DNA of 10,656 nt from DATKWD01 sp035529695 (GTDB lineage Bacteria; Actinomycetota; Acidimicrobiia; Acidimicrobiales; Salinilacustritrichaceae): assembly GCA_035529695.1 (NCBI GenBank), contig DATKWD010000087.1, positions 1-10,656 on the forward strand. The letters run 5' to 3'. The position numbers and the translations under genes were made by a program. Below, piece after piece: positions 1 through 6,531 of this stretch; the first letter of the stretch is position 1, and every line of letters starts with the position of its first letter. The notes under the pieces were generated by a model. That model saw only the letters and a list, made by a program, of their open reading frames with translations, was not told the DNA's origin and searched no databases.

Positions 1-38
1 GTTCGCGTCGGTGCAACGATGGCGACGGGGCTGTCAGG

Positions 39-1004
39 ATGTGGTTTGTGGCCACGCGACGGACCGACGTCGGCCCCGTCCTCCCACTGGCGCTTCGGCT
101 CGGTGACCGCGTGCGGCTCGTCTCACCGGCCAGCTTTCCGACGCAGGAGTGGCTGGACGCCTCGGTCGGCATCCTCGAGGGCTGGGGTCTGGTGGTCGAG
201 GTCGGCGAGCACGCCATGGACCAGTGGGGCTACATGGCAGGGCGCGACGGCGATCGGCTGGCTGACCTGAACGACGCGTTCCGCGACCCGGGCGTACGCG
301 CGATCATCGCGACCCGTGGCGGGGCGGGCGCCTACCGGATCGCCGACCGCGTCGACTTCGATGCCGTTCGCGCAGACCCCAAGCCGGTCGTGGGCTTCAG
401 CGACATCACCCCGCTGCACCTCGCGCTCTGGGCGCAGTGCGGCCTGATCTCGATCCACGGCTGTCTGGCCGGCGCCAACGCCATGTCGTCGGTTCGTCAC
501 CTGTTGATGACCGCCGAGCCGCTCACGATCGACCGCGATGCCGGTGCCTATTCAGCCGCGATCGAGGTGCCCGGTGCGGCCACCGGCCCACTGATCGGGG
601 GCAACCTCCGCGGCGTGTGCGGCCGGATCGGGGTCGACCTCCCACGTCTCGACGGGGCCATCGTGTTCCTCGAGGACTTCCGCAAGGTCGGCTTGGGCGA
701 GGTCGATCGCCAGCTGACACAGCTCATCAACGCCGGGGTGCTCGATGGCATCGCGGGAGTCGTACTGGGGCTCATCACCGGCTTCGACCACCACACCGAC
801 CGAGGCTGGACGCTGCTCGACGTCCTGGACGATCGCCTCGGCTCGCTCGGCGTCCCCGTTCTGGGTGGGATCAACGCCGGTCACGGAGGCGTCGGGGTGG
901 ACGGCGGACCCGACCAACATGCGTTGCCGATCGGGGCGCCGGCAACCATCGACACGGCGGCCGGAACCCTCACGGTCGGCCCGTGCGTCCGAGATCGCCG
1001 GTAG
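39..1004 (+). CDS. LD-carboxypeptidase, peptidase family S66 (LdcA-like)
   Basis: 321 aa. S66 serine peptidases remove the terminal D-alanine from murein tetrapeptides during peptidoglycan recycling; some relatives (MccF type) detoxify microcin-like compounds. The family triad is visible in order and with normal spacing: nucleophile Ser121 in GFSDIT, Glu212 in VFLED, and His282 in GGINAGHGG. The TRGGAGAYR segment (92-100) matches the conserved RGG loop ahead of the Ser. No signal peptide is evident, so it is probably cytoplasmic. The ATG at 39 is the first start in this frame, with GGGG 8 nt upstream. The frame is open to the window edge, so an upstream start cannot be excluded; family similarity begins only around residue 16. 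The small membrane gene follows after 37 nt. The fold is clear; murein recycling as opposed to peptide resistance is not decided by the sequence. Confidence 0.9.
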   Translation: MWFVATRRTDVGPVLPLALRLGDRVRLVSPASFPTQEWLDASVGILEGWGLVVEVGEHAMDQWGYMAGRDGDRLADLNDAFRDPGVRAIIATRGGAGAYRIADRVDFDAVRADPKPVVGFSDITPLHLALWAQCGLISIHGCLAGANAMSSVRHLLMTAEPLTIDRDAGAYSAAIEVPGAATGPLIGGNLRGVCGRIGVDLPRLDGAIVFLEDFRKVGLGEVDRQLTQLINAGVLDGIAGVVLGLITGFDHHTDRGWTLLDVLDDRLGSLGVPVLGGINAGHGGVGVDGGPDQHALPIGAPATIDTAAGTLTVGPCVRDRR

Positions 1005-1007
1005 GGT
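1002..1007 (+). promoter_or_regulatory. possible -10 box for the membrane protein gene
   Basis: TAGGGT overlaps the stop codon of the preceding gene and lies 34 nt before the GTG start at 1042. It resembles the TAGGTT in front of the tRNA gene. No convincing -35 is seen, so the two genes may simply be cotranscribed. Confidence 0.3.
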
Positions 1008-1041
1008 TGTCGCCACCGCACCGGGCAAGGGGGGCTGGGAC

Positions 1042-1473
1042 GTGAACTACCGGCTGTGGACTCGGATTGCGCTCGGCTACCTGACGCTCATGGCGTTGCA
1101 GATCGGGGTCTGGGCGCTCGTCGCCCCACGCTCGTTCTACGACGACTACCCCGGGCTGGGAAGAGCTTGGATCTCCGTCGATGGCCCGTTCAATGAGCAC
1201 CTGATTCGCGATGTCGGTGCCCTCAACCTTGCACTGGCGATCGTCATGGCCGCGGCGGCGGTGAAGTTGAGCCGTGACCTGGTGGTCGTTGCGGCCCTGG
1301 CGTCGTTGATGTGGGGCGTGCCCCACTTCCTGTACCACCTGGTGAACCAGGACGGGCTCGACGGCGCCGATGTCGCAGCCAGCCTCGGCGGGCTCGCGGT
1401 GGCGGTGCTGCTCCCACTCGCCCTGCTCTGGATCGCTCCCAAGCTGCAGGAGCCGGACGGACTGCGACGGTGA
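1042..1473 (+). CDS. small four-helix integral membrane protein, function unknown
   Basis: 143 aa, GTG start chosen because AAGGGGGG lies at 1027-1034, 7 nt upstream. The frame is open further upstream, but that part overlaps the S66 gene in another frame and has no coding character. Four hydrophobic segments are visible: about 9-28, 57-74, 79-99 and 112-132. The first loop is acidic and aromatic (SFYDDYPGLGRAW, 31-43), and NEHLIRDVGALN precedes helix 2. Helix 3 carries two histidines (His95, His99) in WGVPHFLYHL. Small actinobacterial membrane proteins with this layout are usually annotated as hypothetical or as domains of unknown function. I do not recognise a function. It sits between the S66 peptidase and an acyl-CoA dehydrogenase and could be cotranscribed with the former. 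Confidence 0.75.
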   Translation: MNYRLWTRIALGYLTLMALQIGVWALVAPRSFYDDYPGLGRAWISVDGPFNEHLIRDVGALNLALAIVMAAAAVKLSRDLVVVAALASLMWGVPHFLYHLVNQDGLDGADVAASLGGLAVAVLLPLALLWIAPKLQEPDGLRR

Positions 1474-1511
1474 TGACGCTTGGTCCCCCCATCCCCCCGA
1501 GGGTGCACCAC

Positions 1512-1517
1512 TAACGT
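1512..1517 (+). promoter_or_regulatory. candidate leaderless -10 box for acyl-CoA dehydrogenase
   Basis: TAACGT (TANNNT pattern) lies 8 nt before the ATG at 1526, so transcription would begin at or next to the start codon. This fits the lack of any Shine-Dalgarno sequence in front of this gene. No clear -35 is visible. Confidence 0.4.
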
Positions 1518-1525
1518 CGCTGTTC

Positions 1526-2692
1526 ATGGATTTCGAGCTCCCTGGCGACGACGATCCTCGGCGGCTCGCCGTTCGGGAATGGCTGGCTGACAACCCGTCA
1601 CCCAGCGGCCGCGAACTCGCCGAGGCCGGGTACGTGGCACCACACTGGCCGAAACCGTGGGGCCTCGACGCCGACCCGATCCACCAGATCGTGATCGATG
1701 AGGAACTCAGGGCTGCGATGGTGAACCGCCCGTCGAACATCATCGGCATTGGCTGGGCCGGCCCGACGTTGCTGCATGCCGGAACCGAGGCGCAGAAGGA
1801 GCGGTACCTCTTCCCGATGCTGTCGGCCGACGAGATCTGGTGCCAGCTGTTCTCAGAGCCCGGCGCCGGATCCGACCTCGCCGGACTCTCGACCCGGGCC
1901 GTGAAGGACGGCGACGAATGGGTCGTCACCGGCCAGAAGGTGTGGACCTCGATGGCCCACGACGCCCAGTTCGGGATCCTCATCGCCCGGACCGACGCTG
2001 ACGCCCCGAAGCACGAGGGCATCAGCTACTTCATCTGCCCGATGGATGCTGACGGGATCGAGATCCGGCCCCTCATCGAGATGACCGGCAACCACATGTT
2101 CAACGAGGTGTTCTTCGACGAGGTACGCATCCCGGCGGGGAACCTCGTGGGCGAGGTCAATCGCGGCTGGGGCCTGGCGAAGGTCACGCTCGGCAACGAG
2201 CGTGTCTCGCTGTCGGGTGGGGGAGCGCTGTGGGGCAACGGCCCGAGCGCCCATGACCTGCTCGACACGATCCGCGGAGCCGGAGGCATCGCTGATCGAC
2301 GCATCCGCCAGCGCGTGTCGCAGCTCTACATCGAGGCTGAGATCCTCCGCCTGATCCGACTGCGCACGGTCACCGCTGCCATCAAGGGCGAACCGCCGGG
2401 TGCCGAGGCGTCGATCCGCAAGCTGCTCGCGGACGTGCACGGGCAGCGCATCATGGGTCTTGCGAAAGACCTCGCCGGCGCGTCGGGCATGCTGAACGTG
2501 GGTGGTCCGGAGAACGACCTCGAGTGGGTCTGGCACATGGGATTCCTGTTCGCTCCTGCGCTGACCGTCGGCGGTGGTGCCACCGAGGTGCAGAAGAACA
2601 TCGTCGCCGAGCGGGTGCTCGGCCTGCCCCACGACATCGACGTCGAGCAGGGTCAGACCTGGAGCGAGGCCCACTCGGCCTCACGCCGCTGA
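1526..2692 (+). CDS. acyl-CoA dehydrogenase family protein
   Basis: 388 aa, normal family length. Acyl-CoA dehydrogenases are FAD enzymes that make the alpha-beta double bond in acyl-CoA and pass electrons to ETF. Visible signatures are FSEPGAGSDLAG (109-120) and GQKVWTS (136-142) of the flavin/substrate site, and the C-terminal GGATEVQKNIVAERVLGLP (350-368). The place of the MCAD catalytic Glu (YEGT motif) is Gly here. Instead Glu225 in GNERVSLSGG aligns with the helix-G Glu of isovaleryl-CoA dehydrogenase, so that residue is the likely base. This pattern is common in actinobacterial FadE proteins acting on branched, steroid-side-chain or other bulky acyl-CoAs; the substrate here is unknown. 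The ATG at 1526 starts the recognisable domain; the frame is open upstream but overlaps the membrane gene. It is convergent with the phosphodiesterase gene. Confidence 0.93.
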   Translation: MDFELPGDDDPRRLAVREWLADNPSPSGRELAEAGYVAPHWPKPWGLDADPIHQIVIDEELRAAMVNRPSNIIGIGWAGPTLLHAGTEAQKERYLFPMLSADEIWCQLFSEPGAGSDLAGLSTRAVKDGDEWVVTGQKVWTSMAHDAQFGILIARTDADAPKHEGISYFICPMDADGIEIRPLIEMTGNHMFNEVFFDEVRIPAGNLVGEVNRGWGLAKVTLGNERVSLSGGGALWGNGPSAHDLLDTIRGAGGIADRRIRQRVSQLYIEAEILRLIRLRTVTAAIKGEPPGAEASIRKLLADVHGQRIMGLAKDLAGASGMLNVGGPENDLEWVWHMGFLFAPALTVGGGATEVQKNIVAERVLGLPHDIDVEQGQTWSEAHSASRR

Positions 2693-2700
2693 CGCCGCCG

Positions 2701-2750
2701 GTTCTCGAGCACGCATCTCGCGCCGGACAACAACATGGGTTCTCCAGAAC
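2701..2750. repeat. pair of GTTCT-nn-AG(A/C)AC dyads between convergent genes
   Basis: GTTCTCGAGCAC (2701-2712) and GTTCTCCAGAAC (2739-2750) start 38 bases apart in the 74-base gap between two gene ends. The second is a perfect 5-bp dyad with a 2-base centre; the first has one mismatch. CCAGAACG (2744-2751) is the reverse complement of an 8-mer found in two other gene junctions of the window. A centre of 2 bases is too short for a good terminator hairpin, so a protein-binding or repeat role is more likely. Confidence 0.45.
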
Positions 2751-2766
2751 GAGGTCTGGGCGCGGG

Positions 2767-4230
2767 TCAGGTGAGGTAGATCATGCCGTTCCCGATGTCG
2801 AGATGGTCGATGCCGGTTGACGCGAGGGCGTCGGCGTAGCTGCCGTTGTTGGCGGGGTCATTGGTCTGCATGCCGTGGTCGGCGATGAGCAGCACCGCAG
2901 TGTCGGCGAGGGCTCCTGCTTCCGCGATCGCCTGCAGCACCCTCCCGGTGCGTCGATCGGTGTCGCGGATCGCGGCACGTGCCTCGGCGTGGTGAGGTCC
3001 GGCCTCGTGGGAGGCCTCGTCGGTGAGCGCGAACGAATACCAGCCGAACCGAGGTGTGGGGTGGTCGGTGCCCGTCCAGTGATCGACCGCCATGCGAACG
3101 CTGCACTCATCGACACAACTCATGAACCGATAGTGCTCTGACTGTTCGAACCAGTCGTCACGGTCGAACTCGTCGGATCGACGTGGGAAAGGCACCCGTC
3201 GGCCGGCAGCCATGTCCGCGAACGACGACGCGTCCGCGCCGCGGTCGCAGAACTCGTAGGTCGTGCCCGTCCATGCGTCGGGGAAGGTGCGCTTGATCGC
3301 CTCGTGAAGCGTCTCGACGTGCGGCGAGAGGTGGTCGCGGCTGTGGATCATCTGCTTCACGTCGAGCAGGTCGTGGACCCTCCGACTCGCTCGGTCGTAC
3401 CAGGTGTTGTGGAGGATGCCGCTGTGTCCGGGGTGGACTCCGGTCGCGGCAGTGTTGTGATTGGCCAGGGTGAGCGTCGGCAACGAGGCGAACAGTCCCG
3501 ACCTGAGCCCGACCCCCTGCGCCAACAGACCGGCAGCCACGGGAGCGTCGCCCTCGTCGATCGCCGCATGCAACTGGTTGGCATTCAGCCCGTCCCACAA
3601 GAACACCACGACCCGTGCTGCGGTCGAACCGTCGAGCAACTCGTCCAACACCGTTCCGTCCTGACGTTTGAGCAGCAGGTCGTCGGTCGGCGCTCCCCAG
3701 CGGTCGACGCCCTGGGTCCTTGCCACGCCGGCCAGCGCGGCCACGGTCGGTGCGACGTCGACCATGCGAGCGTGGCCGTCGATCATCCCCTGGGCACGGA
3801 CTCCTGGCCCCGCTGCGATGAACGGCGCCCGAGCCTGCACGACGCCAAGGTTTCCGTGGTCACCGATGTTGCCGCCCGCGTGATGTGATGCCGTGCGACT
3901 CACGTAGAGATCAGGAGCCTGAGGCGAACCGAAGAACTGGGCGATCTGGTCGTGGGCGTACGGGTACGAGGTGGTGGTGGCATCGGGGTGTTCGCCTTCG
4001 ATCTCATCGACGTGACCCACGAATCGATCGGGATCGGTGTCCGCGATCGGATCGGTGCCGCTCACCGCATCGATGTGAACGCCTTCAGGGTCGACCCGGA
4101 AATCGACACTGCCGGTGTGCGACGCTGCGCGGAGGCCCTCACCCCGCTTCGACAGGACGATCTCGACCACGTGCGACAACGCGGAATCGGTGAGCGCCGC
4201 CTCAACCGCCTCGAGGTCGCTGATGGTCAT
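2767..4230 (-). CDS. alkaline-phosphatase-superfamily phosphodiesterase, permuted domain order
   Basis: 487 aa. The superfamily hydrolyses phosphomono- and diesters with two metal ions and a Thr/Ser nucleophile. Visible residues are Asp213 in FLWDGL, likely nucleophile Thr254 in PTLTLANH, Asp404 and His408 in LTDEASHEAGPH, and Asp451-His452 in ADHGM. The protein ends about 35 residues after ADHGM, so the usual C-terminal part is missing there. It appears at the N-terminus instead: GNIGDHGNLG (120-129) carries the third metal histidine (His125), followed by APFIAAGPG (135-143) and VDVAPTVAALAGV (157-169). The domain therefore seems circularly permuted, with the joint at about 170-205. No signal peptide is seen. 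The ATG at 4230 overlaps the stop of the acyltransferase gene (ATGA), implying translational coupling. The frame is open upstream, but that stretch antiparallels nothing new and lies inside the neighbour gene. Substrate unknown; lipid head groups or nucleotides are possible. Confidence 0.85.
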   Translation of the reverse strand: MTISDLEAVEAALTDSALSHVVEIVLSKRGEGLRAASHTGSVDFRVDPEGVHIDAVSGTDPIADTDPDRFVGHVDEIEGEHPDATTTSYPYAHDQIAQFFGSPQAPDLYVSRTASHHAGGNIGDHGNLGVVQARAPFIAAGPGVRAQGMIDGHARMVDVAPTVAALAGVARTQGVDRWGAPTDDLLLKRQDGTVLDELLDGSTAARVVVFLWDGLNANQLHAAIDEGDAPVAAGLLAQGVGLRSGLFASLPTLTLANHNTAATGVHPGHSGILHNTWYDRASRRVHDLLDVKQMIHSRDHLSPHVETLHEAIKRTFPDAWTGTTYEFCDRGADASSFADMAAGRRVPFPRRSDEFDRDDWFEQSEHYRFMSCVDECSVRMAVDHWTGTDHPTPRFGWYSFALTDEASHEAGPHHAEARAAIRDTDRRTGRVLQAIAEAGALADTAVLLIADHGMQTNDPANNGSYADALASTGIDHLDIGNGMIYLT

Positions 4231-5558
4231 GGGCTGGTCACGTCGTGCAGTGCCTCGACGTAGGCGTCGGCGAACTTGTCGGTGAGCGGCTGGCCGAAGA
4301 GCGCCGCTCGGGCTCGGAAGGTCAGCAGCGTCGCCGCCGGGTCTGCGCCGATGGTCGTGCCGATGCCGATCGCGATCCCCATCGGCATGAAACACGGCGG
4401 GGAGAACCACAGTTCGGTGGCCGACAGTCCCGGCCCGAAGTCGAACGTCGTCTCGAGACGGCCGAGGTTGGACAGCAGCATCGTGTCGGGCGGCGCCGCC
4501 GCGCCGAGCCCCAGCAGCAGCGGGAGCGAGTTCGTCAGCACTGCTCGATCGAATGCGGCCCATGCGCTGCGCGAGTTCTTCTGGTCTCGTGTCTGGGTGA
4601 CAACGGTCGCCAGGGCGTCCTCGGGATTCGTCCGCAGGTCGCTGCTCGAGGTGACCATCTGGGTCGAGTAGTTCCCGATGACGTCCTCGGACCATTCAGG
4701 CGGACGGAGGTTGACCGGAGCGGTGACCGTGACCTTCGGCGCATGCTCGCCGTCGCGCTCGAGCCAACGACCGACCGTGAGGTGGGCGGCCGCGAGCAGG
4801 ACGTCGTTGACCGTCGCCCCGGCGTCCTTACGGGTTCGAACGGCCGCGGTCTGGTCGGGGCTCAGCCGGCGGAGCGCGAACTGGTAGCCGGGTGCGTTGC
4901 GCCCTCGCGCGGGCAAGGCGGTACTCGGCTGAAGGAGATCGGTGAGGCCCTGCCATTCGTCGGCGGCGGTCAGTTCAGAGGTGCCTAGTACGGCTGGGAG
5001 GTCGCGCGCATCGCGTTCGTCGATCAGCGGCCCCGGGTCCGGGTCGCCTGCGTACGCCCGTGCCACCGATGCCAGGAAGCGGACGCACGACATGCCGTCG
5101 AATGCGCTGTGGTTGGCAGACAGCAGGACGCGGCTGTGGTCGTCGTCGGGGACGACGACGACCCTCACCGGGGGAGGGCGGTCGAGTGGGATGGGCGTCG
5201 AGTAGAACTCGGCTCGGATGTCGTCGGCCGCGGCCGCGGTCGACGTGTGAACCGCCAGATCGGTCGAGGTGGTCCACTCGGCGGGGATGAGCCCGATGCG
5301 AGGTCGGAGCTTGCACACCTGTGCGAGCAGGTGCCGCGACACGGCAACGTCGACCGCACGCCTGACCCGCTCGCCGTCGAGGCGCCCGGGCACCTCGAGT
5401 TCGATCTGCACGGTCTGGGGCTCGTCCGGACGGTCGTAGTGGTGCAGGATCTCGTCCAGGAGGGTGAACGGGAACTTCGCCACGAGCGAACCGTAACGGC
5501 GACCCGGGAGGGGTGCAGGGGAGGCGTCCATCGCCCTGCTGACGGCACGTCTCGCCAA
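4227..5558 (-). CDS. condensation/WS-DGAT-like acyltransferase (HxxxD)
   Basis: 443 aa from the TTG at 5558. The CoA-dependent acyltransferase fold includes wax ester synthase/DGAT, PapA and NRPS condensation domains, which join an acyl group from CoA or a carrier protein to an alcohol or amine. The catalytic motif NHSAFDG (149-155) has His150 and Asp154 as HxxxD. ATVNDVLLAA (248-257), VNLRPP (282-287) and LLSNLG (361-366) match conserved blocks of the WS/DGAT and Pap groups. Similarity starts at FPFTLLDEI (about 29-37), so the start is uncertain: TTG 5558 has GAGGT 5 nt upstream, while ATG 5531 and GTG 5483 are also possible. It lies 83 nt downstream of the enoyl-CoA hydratase and overlaps the phosphodiesterase by 4 bases, so an acyl-lipid role for the pair is a fair inference. 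The acceptor is unknown. Confidence 0.82.
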   Translation of the reverse strand: MARRAVSRAMDASPAPLPGRRYGSLVAKFPFTLLDEILHHYDRPDEPQTVQIELEVPGRLDGERVRRAVDVAVSRHLLAQVCKLRPRIGLIPAEWTTSTDLAVHTSTAAAADDIRAEFYSTPIPLDRPPPVRVVVVPDDDHSRVLLSANHSAFDGMSCVRFLASVARAYAGDPDPGPLIDERDARDLPAVLGTSELTAADEWQGLTDLLQPSTALPARGRNAPGYQFALRRLSPDQTAAVRTRKDAGATVNDVLLAAAHLTVGRWLERDGEHAPKVTVTAPVNLRPPEWSEDVIGNYSTQMVTSSSDLRTNPEDALATVVTQTRDQKNSRSAWAAFDRAVLTNSLPLLLGLGAAAPPDTMLLSNLGRLETTFDFGPGLSATELWFSPPCFMPMGIAIGIGTTIGADPAATLLTFRARAALFGQPLTDKFADAYVEALHDVTSP

Positions 5559-5582
5559 CGAGTACCTCGACCGCTGAACCAG

Positions 5583-5639
5583 CCCCGTTCAGGAGCGCCC
5601 ATTTCGTTCTGGGAACAGCGTGCGTTCTCAAGAACGGGG
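5583..5639. repeat. nested inverted repeats in the hydratase-acyltransferase gap
   Basis: CCCCGTTC (5583-5590) and GAACGGGG (5632-5639) form a perfect 8-bp inverted repeat around two smaller dyads: GTTC-TGG-GAAC (5606-5616) and the 14-base palindrome CGTTCTCAAGAACG (5623-5636). The 8-mer CGTTCTGG (5605-5612) is shared with two other junctions. On the minus strand it follows the hydratase stop and precedes the acyltransferase start. It could be an operator, or the outer arms could form a weak terminator. Confidence 0.45.
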
Positions 5640-5641
5640 TT

Positions 5642-6415
5642 TCATCGGGCCTTCCAGTCGGGTGCGCGTCCCTCGGCGGCGGCTCGTCGGCCTTCGAGGG
5701 CGTCGTCGGTCTGGCCGGCGACCCGACGCATCGTCTCGCCGAAGCGCACGGCCTCGACCCAAGCCATGTTGCGGCCGCGGACCGCGACCTCCTTGGTCGC
5801 GCGCACGGCCAACGGTGCTCCCTGGCACAGGCGCCGGGCCAAGGCGTTCGCCTCGTCGAGCAGGGTGTCGTGGTCGACGACCCGCCACACGAGGCCGAGG
5901 TCGCGAGCCTGCTCGGCATCGAACCGGTCGCCGGTCAACAACAGTTCCATGGCGTTGGCCCAGCCGATCTTCGACGGGAGCCGCAGCGCGCCGACGATCG
6001 TGGGCGTACCGATGGTGACCTCGGGGAACGAGAAGACGGCACGTTCGGACGCGATCACGAAGTCGCAGGCGGCCGCAGCCGTGATGCCGTAGCCGATGCA
6101 CGGTCCGTTGATTGCGGCGATGGTCGGCTTGAAGATCTCCCAGCCAGACTCGAACGAGTTGAGCGTGGGGATCTCCCAGAAGCTGGCCGGCCACGTGCCC
6201 GCCGAGCCGGCGCCATCTTTGAGGTCAGCGCCCGCGCAGAACGCACGACCTGCGCCGGTGAGGATGGCGACCCACGCATCGTTGTCGTCGCGGAACCTGG
6301 CCCATGCCTCGTTCAGGTCGTCACGGAGCTCGCCGTTGATGGCGTTCAGCCGCTCGGGCCGCTTGTAGGTGATCGTGACGACGTGGTCGTCCTTGTCGTA
6401 CCCGACGGTGTCCAC
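5642..6415 (-). CDS. enoyl-CoA hydratase/isomerase (crotonase) family protein
   Basis: 257 aa, typical crotonase length. The family hydrates, isomerises or otherwise rearranges acyl-CoA thioesters using a conserved oxyanion hole. Signatures are AFCAGADLK (58-66) for CoA and oxyanion binding, GPCIGYGITAAAACD (104-118) and FPEVTIG (130-136). Of the two catalytic glutamates of rat mitochondrial hydratase (Glu144, Glu164), only the second is kept, as Glu132; the position of the first is Thr112. It may thus be an isomerase, a decarboxylase-like or an otherwise specialised member and not a standard beta-oxidation hydratase. The GTG start at 6415 is forced: an in-frame TGA lies 16 bases upstream and no ATG comes between. 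No Shine-Dalgarno is obvious. It is divergent from the PhyH gene (116-base gap) and may head an operon with the acyltransferase and phosphodiesterase. Confidence 0.92.
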   Translation of the reverse strand: MDTVGYDKDDHVVTITYKRPERLNAINGELRDDLNEAWARFRDDNDAWVAILTGAGRAFCAGADLKDGAGSAGTWPASFWEIPTLNSFESGWEIFKPTIAAINGPCIGYGITAAAACDFVIASERAVFSFPEVTIGTPTIVGALRLPSKIGWANAMELLLTGDRFDAEQARDLGLVWRVVDHDTLLDEANALARRLCQGAPLAVRATKEVAVRGRNMAWVEAVRFGETMRRVAGQTDDALEGRRAAAEGRAPDWKAR

Positions 6416-6439
6416 GTCCGACAGCTTGGCTCATCAACT

Positions 6440-6491
6440 CGTTCTGGGCACCGAATCCGACACTCACGTACAAGGTCTTGTGTCCAGAACG
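6440..6491. promoter_or_regulatory. divergent control region with inverted 8-mers
   Basis: CGTTCTGG (6440-6447) and its exact reverse complement CCAGAACG (6484-6491) sit 36 bases apart between the divergent hydratase and PhyH genes. The same 8-mer occurs at 5605-5612 and, inverted, at 2744-2751. The repeat and its location suggest sites for a shared regulator. Confidence 0.45.
6470..6481. promoter_or_regulatory. palindrome ACAAG-GT-CTTGT, possible TetR-type operator
   Basis: A perfect 5-bp dyad with a 2-base centre in the divergent promoter region. Its CAAG-nn-CTTG core equals the core of the KstR2 operator of mycobacterial sterol-ring catabolism (consensus AnCAAGnnCTTGnT), but the outer A and T are T and G here. 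Assignment to any regulator is inference. Confidence 0.4.
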
Positions 6492-6531
6492 GTGGTGGTG
6501 GCGCTGCTGAGCGCTCGCTGGGGGTGGCATC

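Noticed and set aside
745..1041. Upstream extension of the small membrane protein frame
   Set aside because: It overlaps the S66 gene out of frame; the GTG at 1042 has a strong Shine-Dalgarno and starts just before the first membrane helix.
970..2022. 350-codon minus-strand open frame
   Set aside because: Antisense to the membrane protein and acyl-CoA dehydrogenase; low-complexity Ser/Arg/Pro-rich translation without recognisable motifs.
4231..4695. N-terminal extension of the phosphodiesterase frame by 155 codons
   Set aside because: It lies in another frame inside the acyltransferase gene, is Arg/Pro/His-rich, and the ATG at 4230 gives a natural ATGA coupling.
5606..5635. LexA (SOS) boxes from the GTTC/GAAC dyads
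   Set aside because: The actinobacterial SOS box is GAAC-nnnn-GTTC; the dyads here have the half-sites in the reverse order.
6501..6514. Hairpin GCGCT-GCTG-AGCGC as riboswitch or attenuator before the PhyH gene
   Set aside because: A 5-bp stem alone in GC-rich DNA is expected by chance; no conserved riboswitch core or T tract is seen.
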